64,000 nt of DNA from positions 524,052 to 588,051 of the forward strand of contig JARKIP010000194.1 of assembly GCA_029990175.1 (NCBI GenBank), in the 5' to 3' direction. Position numbers and translations under genes: made by a program. The first letter of the stretch is position 1, and the number at the start of each line of letters is the position of its first letter. Of the stretch, positions 10,381 through 22,189 are shown one piece after another. This stretch comes from Petunia secreta. Its lineage: Eukaryota > Streptophyta > Magnoliopsida > Solanales > Solanaceae. Below the pieces are notes generated by a model. That model was not told where the DNA came from, searched no databases, and was given only the letters and a program-made list of their open reading frames with translations.

Positions 10381-13293
10381 TTATCCAAATTTAAAGTCCA
10401 GGAGGTTAAGTCCCCATGATACAACATCATGATCAACTGCAAAGAGAAACATAAATTGATAACTCTTTTCCTTTATTGGACGGTAATTAGCAAAGGAATT
10501 AAATAGTTTCTGTAGAGAATCTAATTAAAGTATATCAAAGCAGCATAGGATACATAGTGTTGAGAAGGGAAGTGGGGACCCAAGATATAATTTATTTGAA
10601 GAAACATAATAGACATTTGATGAGCAAAGCAAAGTAAGACAAAAACATGGTAAAAGTTCTTTTGACACAGATTGAAACTTACATCTGTAGCATTGAACAT
10701 CAAGGCAATCACTTCCCGCAATCTTAGCTACTTCCTGTTGAATTTCTCTAGCTGATTGCACAGCAGTAGAGCTGCATTCGTACAACTCAATCGACTCCAA
10801 ACTGCAGATCTCCCCAATGCCTGGAGGGAGTTGCTCCAGGTGCAGGCACTTAGTCAACAGCAAGCGTCGAAGATTAGGGAAGTTGACACTGCCAACCTGC
10901 CACTTCACTAGATCTGCTTCACCAACTAGGAGAAACTGTAACTGATTGAACTGCTCTGCATTATTTAGTTTCCATACTCTACCTCTGAATGCATTGTTTA
11001 TTAGTTTGAGAACTTCCAGTTTGGGCAACTTCGCAAGAGTTGCCATGTCTTCCCAGGGAAGACAACTTCCGTTTAAGGTTAACCTCCTTAAAGACATTGG
11101 AAATGAACACCAGTCTGCGAGGGGGCACGAGAGTGGCCTCTTTTGTGAAAAGTGACACTTCAAAGATTCCAGTTTATTTAAATAGACAAGATTGAGGAGG
11201 CTCCCGGATGTTTCCTCAAAAACGTCCATGTTTGTTCTGGTTTCATGAATACTCAATTTCTTTAGATTAGGAAGGTACGAAAATACTTCCTTTGTACAAC
11301 TAGCAATGAATAGACCGAAGAGCTCTTGTAGATGTTGCAGACCCAAAACAGAGTTTCTGTCGTCCACATCAATTCTTGAAATACTTTGAGGATTCGGCAA
11401 ATAAAAGCAATCACTCATATGGAAATGCCTCAACTGCTTCATATCCCAGATATGGATGGGTAAAGTTGAATTTACGTGGTATCCTACTCTATGATTAATA
11501 AATGTTTGAAGGTTATACATATATGGAAGGAATTCAGTAAAATGATTGTCGGTTATTACCTCGAGGTACCTCAGGATGGCTGAATTTAATGTCATGTGAT
11601 GGCGGAAGGTGAAATGAGACCAAGGATTGGCAGCCAACACTCTCAAAGTTTTGAATTCTAAAGTTTTTCCTGTTGGTTCGTGAGGTTCCTTGAAAAGGTA
11701 CAAGGAACGCACATCTTGGGAGGAGTTTGAAATTTTTTTCAAAGAGATGCAAGAATGCAGACTAAAGCGAGTAGTCTCATGATTCTTTACTGGAACATTA
11801 GGAGCTGGATCAATCCTTATCACATGTGAAAAAATTTCTTTTGCAGCTTCCATCACACTCAAATCCCGCAAGAGATCATGCATAGCACAACTTTTGATCC
11901 GACCACTGAGCTTCGTCCTCCTGGCCATTATTAAATTTCTACTAACCAAATCCTCCAAACAATCTTCTGCCACATGTTCAGGACTTTTTAGCTTATCACT
12001 CTTCAGAAATCCTTCCGCAACCCAATACCGAATCAATCTCCGCATGTCAATCTTGTAATCCTCCGGGAATGTTCCCAAATGGAGGAAACAAGGTTTGAGG
12101 TGAATAGGAAGGTGATGGTAACTCATAGCAAGTATTGCTAAGCATTCATCTGGATTACTATTGACAACTTTACTTACATCTTGAGCTACTGTTGCCCACC
12201 TTTCTTCTGTCATGGGAATTTTGGAGAGATGTCCAGCAACCACCAAAATAGCTAGTGGTAGTCCTCGGCATTTTACCACTATTTTCTTCCCGATTTCCTC
12301 CAATTCTGAAGGACAATTATATTCTGCCCCAAATAACTTAATGCAAAGTAACTTTAAGCTCTCATCTTTACTCAAAGCCATCATCTCATGAGAAGGAATC
12401 TCAGGGTTAACATACTCAGCCACATCTTTAAGCCTCGTAGTCAAAATGATTCGACTCCCATTTTTGTCATCTGGAAGAGTTCTTGCTATCAAATCCCAGA
12501 TCTTTGTACACCAGATATCATCAATGACAATAAGATACTTTCGACCCTTGAGTGCTTTATATGCCTTATCCATCAACTGGTCATCACTGAATTCTTGAAA
12601 CTCCTTCCCTGTAATGCAACATACAAGATTTAACAACACTTGTCTCAAGTGATATTCTTGAGATATTGTAACCCATGCGTGGATGGCAAAGCGAGATATG
12701 ATAGAAGGATCATCCATAACTTTCCTAGCAAGTGTCGTCTTCCCACATCCGCCCATTCCTAAGATAGGAATGACTTCCCGCTCAGAAGCTGGCCCCAGTA
12801 TTCGATCAGTGATTTTCATCAAGGCATCATCCATACCAACAATAACATCCTGTAAAAGGGCAGTAGAAGCACGCTTTCGAAAAGAATCTCCACCAGCAGT
12901 GCCATAGGCATTGAAACCCTGTGCCAAGTCTTTACTAACCTGTGCCAAGTCTTTGCTAACCACATCAATCTTGTCTTTAGCTTGAGATAAGTCACGGATT
13001 AGAACCTCTGTTTCATCTTGAATAGTCCACTGTTCTCTCATAATGATAGCAACATTTGATTCAAGCACATCTTCAGCTTGTTGCACCGCAGCTCTCATAT
13101 CTCCCTCCATATTTTTTATCATTTCATGTTCATGTTTCAGCTGGCTACTGTTTTCAAGAATATTTTGAAAATATTCAGCACTAGCACGGAGAGACTCAAT
13201 CATCTCTGCAGTTTGACCATGGATCAAAACAGGGTAAGTGGTTCGAAATAACTCTAAAGTTTGAATTAGAGAGTTCACTGCAGGATAAACCAT
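10381..13293 (-). CDS. CC-NB-LRR immune receptor, late blight R1-like
   Basis: One large exon (13293-10683) holds almost the whole protein. The donor after codon phase 1 at 10683 (GTAAGT) and an acceptor at 10437-10438 allow a short second exon (10436-10381), giving 888 residues. Without splicing it reads to 10525 (922 residues). The N-terminus is an Rx-type coiled coil with AEDVLES in the EDVID position. The NB-ARC shows the P-loop GMGGCGKTTLARKV (about 178), kinase-2 LIVIDDIW (about 253), RNBS-B SRIILTTR, GLPLA, RNBS-D FLHLGTFPEDYK and MHD (about 470). Irregular leucine-rich repeats follow to about residue 860. Such proteins sit in the cytosol, sense pathogen effectors and trigger hypersensitive death. 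All switch motifs are present, so it could be functional. A heptad (VSKDLAQ) is doubled in the linker before the NB-ARC. It lies between the two copies of the 7.4/14.8 kb duplication. Confidence 0.92.
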
Positions 13294-14508
13294 AACTCCA
13301 ACGACTTAAGTGAGAAATGCTTTTTATGATTTACTGAAAACTCTTTCAAACGTTGAAAGAAAGGCAATTACCAAGAGGATTCACCACTTTTGAACTAGAG
13401 GTTGACGACAACTTCCTAGGTGAGAAGTCAGAATCAGGACCTCCTTTTGGTCTTCAACTTTAATTAATTAATTAATAATGGAGCACATATTAAAACAAAA
13501 TACTACTTAAATAATACTAGTGGTAACAAATTCAGCCAAATCTCATTTGGTGGGGTATGAGGAGAGTGAGATGTAAGCATACCTTTTCCGTACCTTGTGA
13601 GAGTGTTATGGAAGACCCTCGGCTAATGAAAAGCTTTTAAAAAAACTGACTTTAAGTAAAAGCTAGGTGAAAAATATGAAAGAAAGAAAAGTATAAGAAA
13701 CCTAAGCAACAAATAAAAGAAAGTAGGAGAAACAACCACAATGACAATATAGAAAGTAATAAGTTAATACTAGGCTAGATAAGGAATCCTACGGATTAAT
13801 CTTTTAAAAATTTTAATTACAATCAAACCTTTATATAACAATCTATCCTTATAGCATCATTTTATTATAACAGTCAAATATTTTCCGGAATCGAGTTTTC
13901 ATGTTATATTTTAGCTTTCTATAACAACATTCTACCTATAATAGCAATGACATTTATTATAGTGGTATACTTTTTGTAAAATTGCATCTCTACAGCAGCC
14001 TACTCAAATATTGATATGATTAGTGTTTCACCCTAATGATGCTAGCTAATCGATTTTACTAATTTTTCAGCTTTCAATGCTAGTCATTTATTTTCATGTT
14101 TAAAAAAATTATTAGCTTTTGCTACTTAGCATAAGATAGAATAGTCAATGTTAAGCTCTTCAACAGCCTTTGAAATAAAAATATTGAACTGAATGCACGT
14201 TGATAGTTTCGATAAAAATTTTTGCCAATTCAATCGTTATATTGTCACTAAGATACTAAAATTTACATAAACAACCTACAATTGTAGATTTTTAGGTTAA
14301 ACTTGAAAATTTTAGATTTCCAATTAGATTTTATTACATATATGCCTTGAGTTTTAATTCTTTGTAGGTAAAGTACAACTAACAATGAATTTGGTTTTAC
14401 AAATTTAATAAATACCTATTGAGATTTTAAGTTAACTACTACTAGTATTTTGTATTTTTATAAGTAAATACAATAACTTTTTGCGAACCTTTTTGTTCAT
14501 AATAACTA
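13294..14508. other. Upstream region of the NLR with repeat debris
   Basis: The first bases carry the NLR 5' leader and presumed promoter. A TS SINE remnant lies at 13531-13625. The stretch 13800-14280 has TATAACA/TATAATAG-type motifs on both strands and looks like an old MITE. No gene is supported. Confidence 0.35.
13531..13625 (-). mobile_element. Diverged TS-type SINE 3' part
   Basis: Read on the minus strand this has the order AGCCGAGGGTCTTCC, CTCTCACAAGGTA, AAGGTATGCTTACATC, then CATACCCCACCAAATGAGATTT. That is the layout of the Solanaceae tRNA-derived TS SINE 3' region (GCCGAGGGTCTA, CTCTAC, AAGGTCTGCGTACA, CCCCACTTGTGGGAT). The A and B promoter boxes are not clear, so only the tail part is claimed. 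Confidence 0.6.
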
Positions 14509-14779
14509 CTCCCTCCGTCCTAATTTATGTGGCACCATTTGACCGGGCACGGAGTTTAAGAAAATAAAGGTTGACCTTGTTAAGTATCAATTTTACCCTT
14601 GAAAAAGTAAGAGAAGATTTGAGTAATAAAAAAGTTGTTGGTAGGTTTAAAAGTATGTAAGGCCTAACAAGGGTAAAATAGAGATGATACATTAAATAGT
14701 TGTCAAATAAGGAAATGTGCCACTTATTTTGGGACAAACAAAAAAGGAAATGGTGTCACACAAATTGGGACGGAGGGAG
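14509..14779. mobile_element. Stowaway-type MITE, TA-flanked
   Basis: A 271 bp element with inverted ends CTCCCTCCGTCC and GGGACGGAGGGAG is flanked by TA on both sides. It has no coding capacity. A related copy lies at 25832-26106 with the same internal order. It lies about 20 bases from the left edge of the right-hand duplication copy. Confidence 0.85.
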
Positions 14780-14799
14780 TAAATAAGATCTAGCTCAAT

Positions 14800-14982
14800 T
14801 GCGGTATGAAGGTGCGCCCATAAAGTTATAGGTGGATTGCATTTGTGGGTCCAGAGATGATGATGGTGAGAGAATGGTAAATTGTGGTGCTTGCCAAGTT
14901 TGGTTCCACACAATGTGCACTGAATTGATGATCATGAGGAGGTACCAGCAATTTTCTTGTGTGAGAGCTGCAGAAATTTTTA
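14800..14982 (+). pseudogene. 3' fragment of the MS1/MMD1-like PHD gene
   Basis: This matches the last 180 or so bases of the PHD gene at 7402-7585. It keeps the PHD cysteine and histidine spacing up to WFHTMCT, then loses bases in the acidic stretch, so the frame shifts before the last CESC pair. One inner NCDAC is now NCGAC. There is no promoter or upstream exon. It is a truncated copy from the tandem duplication; the shared sequence then continues into the 3' spacer. Confidence 0.88.
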
Positions 14983-16711
14983 ATTTGTTAGCATATTACA
15001 AGTACAAACTGAAATATCAAATCTGGTACTTAGAGATTTAGCAAAAATGTAAATTGCTCTGTGTATTCATGATTTGTAGTGACTGGATTGAAAGGTTGCT
15101 AAGATTACAATCATTAGCTGTTTCAATTCTTGTATTATATCATCAAATGCTTTTCACCCAGAATCCAGATCCCTTCCTTTGGTTCTTTACAATATTTCAG
15201 GAACGGGTAAATCCATATTCTTTCAGGATGAACCAATTACTAAAGAATGACAAATACTACCAAGATTTAATCATAACACACTATAATTGCCCCCCAATAA
15301 AATTTAATACTAATATGTTTTTGGGCATCTTTATGCATCTCTTTCAACTGATTGAGCAAATTCCACAGTGGACCTAGCCAAGGCATCCATTGGATCAATA
15401 CATTTCTTCAGAAGAGGATCGTCTGGAGGTAACAGGTCACGCATGTCATCTGAGGCAATTATGATAGTGTTAACAGCCCTCACTAGAAGAACTTGTAGTG
15501 CTATTCTGAACAAATTCTGTGCCCCTTCAATGTCATTCCTGCTTAAGGCTTCCACTGCAGGGATGACAGTGTGTTCCATGGTCGCCTTATCTGGCAGCAC
15601 AACTTCAAAGCCCTACATTCAGCAAGAGAGGCAAATTAACAATTGATCAACCTTCAATTAACAAGGAATAAAATTGTCTAACTACAGGATTAACTGTGCA
15701 AGTGCACATCCAAAACTTAAAGTTTCATGAGTCTGCTGGCTGGTAAATCCTAAAGGCTTACACAATTATAGGCATTAAAACGGGCATTATATTTATTATT
15801 TCATTTGAGACATGACAGCCTTCTGTAATTAGGAAAATACTGAGAAGATTGAACCACTGTCTTCCAAGAACCCACCCAGCATCATTCATTGTGATGCTTA
15901 AACACTGTGCTATTGTTTGTCATTAGGACATGCCCCCAAAAAGCACGCACTCAATAGCAACATTACTCAAAATTGCTTAACCTACTTGTCTACATGGACA
16001 GATCTATAGAATACTTTTCCATGACTCAATGCTTCATTCCCTATATATTGCTAGTTGTATTGGCTGACAATGCGTATCAAATCTGGCCAAGAAAAAGACA
16101 TCCCTTAGCAATTACCATGACACCTTAGATCGAACAGACGAAACATCAGTGATCTGTTTGTTCTTAAAGCTGTTTCCAAATAAAAATACTTCTAGTTATG
16201 TTGGTACATCTAAATTGCAAACTAGTAAGGTCCTCCTATACAACCCCATGGAAAAAAGTTTGAAAATGGATAAACAGCGGCAAAGTGACAATACAAGAAG
16301 ATAGGGAAAGCTTCCATACTGCAATTACTTTTGATTACTTCAAGGGGAAAAGGGGGGAGCGCGTTGGAAAAGTAATCTTACTCCGTTCTGTTCTTTGAAT
16401 GGCACTAAACATACTTGGAATTATGCAGGGACGACTGTTTACAAGATTAGCAACCTTGAGAACAGCTGAGAGACTAGAAATTTTGAGAATATGCATACCT
16501 ATAATCTTGCAAAATCAATGATCAATACAGCACAGAAGGAAAATAAACGAGAAAACAGCTCTGAAGAATTTGGTTTCCTATAAACTATCACATGAAGAGG
16601 TGCATAAGACCACCTCCCAGAAAGGTAAAAGATGCTGAGCTGAATAGTTTCATTATGTGAACTAGTTGTTACACGGTAAGTAAGTAAGGATCACAGGAAT
16701 CTCATATTGAC
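14800..16711. repeat. Right copy of the segmental duplication
   Basis: This is the partner of 7402-9063. It holds the PHD fragment, the convergent spacer, the intact racemase exon 2 and part of the racemase intron. Similarity to the left copy stops at about 16711, inside the intron, while the racemase gene itself continues to exon 1. Hence this copy keeps the working racemase and the left copy keeps the working PHD gene. Confidence 0.88.
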
Positions 16712-17760
16712 AAGTGGGATTAATATCCCAGAACAACCAGATAGATAGAGGGGATGCTAAATAGACATTTCCTATCCCGTGGCACCTAAAGCACTGGACT
16801 AGACGGACAACTTACCCTATAACATCCCAGCCCCCCCTCACAATCCAAATTATCCAATATAAGTTCTTGGCACATTACGAATTCACGTCACAAGGTTGTT
16901 AAAACAGGATAAACTGTGATTGGTAACACCGACTATTGGAGAGTCGGGTGTTTCTTAAACTAGTCACATGCCGTAGCTAGAGACACATCTCAGATGGTTG
17001 CACAATCACATAAAGGTATGAGTTAAAGAGTTCAAAGAACCACTGTCAATACCTGATTTTGAAGTTTCTCCTGATAAAATCCAGCCGTCAAAGTTGCATC
17101 AGAAGCTAGAACTCCAATGCGCAGAGTACTCCCAGCTTCTAGTGGTCGCAAATTTGCTGCTTTTAGCTCTTTGGCAACGCATTCGCCCATATTAAGGACA
17201 GGAACTGAAGACCCTTGTGCAACCTCATCATGCCAAGAATGTGATATGTGACAAGGCATGACAATGCACCGCGCTCCAGATTTCTCAAGAAAGATCCTCT
17301 TTTGCCTTAGATTTTCAACAATCAAAGCATGATCTTTTGGAAAGTTTTCATTTTTACCAGAGAACAAAGAACTAGGACCCCTTTCATGGTATGAGAGCTC
17401 TTTGTTAAGAACTGGATCAGAACAAAGAACAAAAGGAAGGCCATTTCCTCCATCTTTGGAACTCAATGTGACAAGTTTTCTCACAAAATTGAGAGTGGTT
17501 CCAATAGATAGCCCTCCAATGATTCCTACTGCATTTTCTTGAGTGACTAAAACAGCAGCATCAGGACCTTTTGAAGACGCATCTAAAGGAGAATTCTCCC
17601 TTGAGTTGGCAAGATTCCTGCTTTCTTCAGTTTGTGAGATGATGGATGAAGATGGTGTTGCTAAAACTGGAAATTTCCTTGTTCTGCTATGGCTATGGTA
17701 GCTACTCATACGAGCCAATGTACATGTTGAATAATTCAATGAGTTCAAAGCCATCATCAT
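15331..17760 (-). CDS. Plastid-targeted aspartate/glutamate racemase-family protein, two exons
   Basis: Exon 1 is 17760-17053 and exon 2 is 15612-15331. They join in phase 0 across a 1.44 kb intron to give 329 residues. Residues 1 to about 60 are rich in Ser, Thr and Arg with few acids, like a chloroplast transit peptide. The racemase fold shows GGLSIGTTLNF (about 82-92) and MPCHISHSW (about 168-176) with the first catalytic-position Cys170. In bacterial aspartate racemases a second cysteine (GCTE motif) supplies the other acid/base. Here that stretch reads ASDDMRDLLPPDD and has no cysteine. From memory, other plant members share this change, so amino-acid racemase activity is uncertain; a related lyase or isomerase role is possible. 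It is convergent with the PHD gene remnant. Start chosen at the first of three adjacent Met codons. Confidence 0.85.
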
Positions 17761-19342
17761 TCTTCTCTACAAAGTTTAGGCCAACTCTCCTAAACCTGAG
17801 AGAATGAATCTTTCTTTTTTGGATCAAAATGTATTTCAAAGTCACGAAACTGCACTGCAAAATGGGTAGTCCACTTAGATCTAAATTCAATAAAAATTAC
17901 CAATTCTTGACCTGAAAAAGACTTCTTGAACTTTTGCAGCAAATTCAAAACCTCCAACATCAGCTAGATTTACACTGATGAGCCATTAGAAGCACTAATT
18001 TTCTGATGATTCTGAGGGTATCAGCTTCCATAGATACACCACACTTCACTCTAGTTGAACTCTCTTAAGTACAAGATTCTATGTACTAGAGAAGAATCTT
18101 TGCTAAAAGGCAGTTACTTTTCCAAGTCACTATTAAGCTTTTCCCAAAAAGATATTTATAAAAGCAAAACCTGGTATGAAGCGAAAAGCCACATTTTTCT
18201 TTTGCAATTGAGAAGAATCCTTAGAAGCAAGAAAATGAATTTATTAATTGCAAGTGGGCTAGCTCCACTGTTTCACCAATCAATCACTGAGTTTAGGAAT
18301 CTTTTATGTTTTTTAACATTTTCCTATTTGCTGAAACAAATAATTATTCCATGGAACCAAAAACAAACAGACAGAAATCCTTGTTACCTAGTGTAAGATA
18401 TTGCATGATGTGCTTGCTGCTGGGTCCCTCCATATGATTCATCACAAAGTGTGGGCTAGGCCCACTATTCTCTAATTTCTCTGTGGAAAATATCTCTCCT
18501 TTGCATAAATTGCAGGGATTCTTGATATTTCGTAATTAAATAAAGATTATCTACAAAGCAACTTTTTTTTCTGAAAGAACACACAGCTCTATATAAGTAA
18601 TGACTAAAGACACCACAAGAAAGGAAAAGGAAAAAGAAGACTAAATAAAACTTCAAAATGATCAATTATAAGATTATAGAAACATATAATTTTAACAGAA
18701 ACATTACTTATTAGTTTCCATGATTGAGGTATGAAAATTAATGAATCAGTGACTGTTACAAGTGTAGCTGGCTCAATATTTGGTACTTGTCATTATCATT
18801 GATGGCGTATAATCATTTTAATGAGGAAATTTATGAAGCTGGGATGGTGAGTCATAAATGTTCCAAAATCATACGAGGATGGTGTATTTATAAAGAAAAA
18901 CACTGTAAAAGCTAGTTGAATAAACATTGGTTTGACATCATGACATGACTGCAACGTTCGAAATTTGAGAGGATATCACATCTACACTTGGTGTATAGTT
19001 TCCTCAAATAAGTGTACCAGTGTATGCTTCTACAATAATGTTGACACCAACATCTCATTTCTTGGAAGCCAAGAGTGGGGTCCAGGGACGCGGTAGGATC
19101 TTTCCACCCTTCAAGTACGAGCTTGGAGATTAGAAATTTTAATATTAGGGATCACTTCGCCCTTATCAGTTTTACTTGACACGAATTCAAGTTAATCATC
19201 ATTGAATACCGGAAACTGGATGGTTATACCAAAAAGAAAGAGAAAGAGATTGTGAACAAAAAATGTTGTTAAGAATGCAGTGCAACTAAAATATATGACA
19301 ACCTTGATAAGATATTGTAGCAATCAATTAACATATCTAACT
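17761..19342. other. Spacer between the racemase and membrane-protein genes
   Basis: The 5' leader of the racemase gene lies next to 17760. The rest is AT-rich with scattered short open frames that lack family features or splice logic. No repeat or gene is supported. Confidence 0.4.
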
Positions 19343-20420
19343 CTAGTTATATTTTGGTTTTTGTACACTTCTGAGCGAGGCCTTAGGTTTGGAGAAGCGA
19401 ATAAGCTTTGTGACATCCGCTCTAATAGAAAAGAATGCAGAAAGCAAAGCAATTAGCATGGTAGGATAAATGACAACACTATTGGAATTCCTAAAAAGGA
19501 CTTGTTTGTCAAGACCCCATGTGATGAGAAGGATCCCAACTAGACTAAATCTTCCAGATTTCATGAGACCCAAAAGTGCTCCTGCCACTGACAAATAACT
19601 TCCTACTATAACCTGTGACATCAAAAACACAAAAGATTAGTAATTATAAAGTTGGAAAATTTGTAAAAAAGAAACTCAAAAGCAGAATCATAAATTGATA
19701 ACCAACCTCTAAGTTCTTGAGATCATGTGTAAAAGGAACTTCCTTCATATTGGTGAATTTGTAGAATTTCAAAAGCTTGTCATAACTTGGGATGGGGTTG
19801 TTCTTATAAATGGCCTTTGCTACAGCTCCTGGGTAAAGCAATGCCTTAACCATACCACCAGGAACAATTCCATTTGCATATAATAGAGACAGTGACACCT
19901 CAATAGGTGTGCTACATGTACCAATTCTACATGGAAATCTGCAATAAAATATTCTTGAACTTGAGTAACCATGCTAACATTTTTCTCTAAGTTTTAGACC
20001 AGGAAATTTCATAATACAAGAGGCACAGTGGTAGGCAATGTCTTGAATTGAAGGATTAACGTACATTAATTGCAGGAGCTTTCTGTTAAATCTTTCCATA
20101 ATATAATTTAAGAGATATATAATTCAAGAATTTTAATTCAATCTTGATCAATTTAAAATTCGACTATAATGTAAAGGGAAACGGCGTTACATATAAGATA
20201 TAACTATTCTAAAACGTAGTAATATTTGCTTGCATTGAAAGTTAATTCAAGAATGTAAAATATGGTGAACCCTATGACATGAAATATTAGGTGCAGGAGC
20301 AAATTAGAAGGGTATTAATAAGAACCTGAAAAGTGGGAGTTGGAAGAGTATTAGAAGAAAGTATAATCTGGATGCGACCAAATAAACATCCTTTGCCCAT
20401 TTCTTTGACGCAGACGCCAT
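19343..20420 (-). CDS. Small plant-specific membrane protein of unknown function, three exons
   Basis: The exons are 20420-20326, 19938-19707 and 19612-19343, joined in phases 2 and 0, giving 198 residues. The N-terminus MASASKKWAKDVYLVASR leads into a hydrophobic helix (about 14-32), then FPCRIGTCSTPIEV with two cysteines. A polar stretch (about 55-108) follows. Three more hydrophobic segments come next (about 110-127, 130-146, 155-172), then a Lys/Arg-rich tail. No enzyme motif is visible. It resembles uncharacterised plant transmembrane proteins; I do not know a function. Exon 1 is too short to stand out as an open frame, but its splice sites are clean and the frame is continuous. Confidence 0.75.
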
Positions 20421-22189
20421 GCCTTTAATTTGTCAATTGCCAGAAGATGTATCTAAAAGGGCCATAACCTTTTATTCGATTAAGGAAAAACTATTATCCT
20501 ATTGGTAATTGAAATATAAGTGAAATAGGAACAATTCTACTTTTATGTGGGCCACTAAACCCCTCAAAGGTTTCCATCACTTGCGTTGCTGACTTGCATC
20601 CTTTATTTAAGGCCTTAAGGGAGTATTTTTAAAAATAAAATGCGCGAGAAACTGGCTGTGTTAGATCTGTGTAGAGATTGAGGTAGATCGAAGAAGAATT
20701 GAGACGAGTAGATTAAGCATGATATGATACACTTTTAGCTTATTGAGGACATGACTCTAAATAAAAAAATGTGGAGGTTATTGATTAGGATATAGACAGT
20801 TAATTAGAAGTCGAGTGATTTCTGCCATATTAGCGATAGTAGTATTTCTGTATATATCATTTTTGTATGACACTTGTTTTTATTGCTTTTGATATTTTTT
20901 GTTTATTCTTGGTATTATTTAGTTTATGCCTATTTTCTTTAGCGTGGTATTTTAAATATATTTTAAAAATATTGTTCTTTAGCTGAGGTTCTACAGGAGA
21001 CAGTCTCTCCATCTTGGTGAAAGTAAGGTCTGTGTATATTTCATCTTCTCGAACCTCACTTATGAGATATGTGTGTGTTGTTGTAAAAGGAATTCGAGGT
21101 TCTATTGACAACGGAACCCTCAAAAGAACTAGGCGTGCACGGAATTTTTTCTTCCAACAAATAACGTAAATTTCAAGGGACTAAGACATTTTTATTATTC
21201 TTCTTATTACAAAATAGTTAGGATAAGTCTTAAATACTATAGTTCCGATAGGTTCAAAAATTTGAATACGTAACTAATATTCTAAACTGATGGACCAACA
21301 GAAATTTTTAGAAGTTCTCCATCAATCCCTAGTTCCCTACCATCAATTATCAAGTTCCAAATGTATAATGTCCCTGCAAGTCAGACCCCATTAAGCTAAT
21401 TATGGATAAGCTCGTAGACAAAGGACTAGTACCTAAATCATGTATAATCATGTCAAACATGTGAAGGTGGATAATCAATATGTTTTGTCACATATACCAC
21501 GTTAAAGACAGCTATTGCTGCAGGCGCGAGAGCCGGAAAGATGAAATTAACGTAATTTTAGGTGTTTTATTCTTGTAATATTTTACATTAAACCTGATAT
21601 AAAATTATACTATCAAATTTGCAATATAAATTATACCTGTATTATTTGAAACCAAGATGCAATACTATAAAATAAAAAAATAATATCAAATAATTTACTG
21701 AGACTTTTTCTTAATCCCCATAACCAAACTATTCCAAAATGTATAGGTACTTATGGGAGCTTCACGTACTCAAAAATCACTTTCATATAATTCTGAGGCG
21801 GGGGTGTTTCTCCTCATGTCTTTTTTGGTACGTTATGATGAGCTCACTTTAGCATCTGCGACTCATTACCAGTATTTAAAAGGATGGCTGCAAATTGCCT
21901 GAGTAATTTTGGTTATTTTAATACGTTCATGGCTCTTGCGCACATCCAAGAACCAAATTCTAAAAGCATTTACTAATATCCAGAGAACAACAAAACTAGG
22001 AGTAGTACATAAAAACAGATCTTTAAAGAAGGGTCACTCACATGTGTGTCAGCGTCACGCATTCCTATGCTAAATCATCCCTTCCAGTAATAATTTATCT
22101 CTTCTTCAATCATTATTCAGCCAACACTTTGTGCCATATATATTGTTCCATAGCCACCTTGTATCAAGAACCTTGGGAAGTTCAAAGCT
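20421..22189. other. Spacer between the membrane-protein and F-box genes
   Basis: It includes a TS SINE remnant near 20975-21090. Elsewhere it is AT-rich with no supported gene. TATATATTG at about 22136 could be the F-box gene TATA box. Confidence 0.35.
20975..21090 (+). mobile_element. Diverged TS-type SINE 3' part
   Basis: The order GCTGAGGTTCTACAGGAGAC, AGTCTCTCCATCTT, GTAAGGTCTGTGTATAT, CCTCACTTATGAGAT, GTGTGTTGTTGT follows the TS SINE 3' region of Solanaceae, ending in the typical GTTGTTG tail. The 5' tRNA-like part is not recognisable. Confidence 0.65.
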
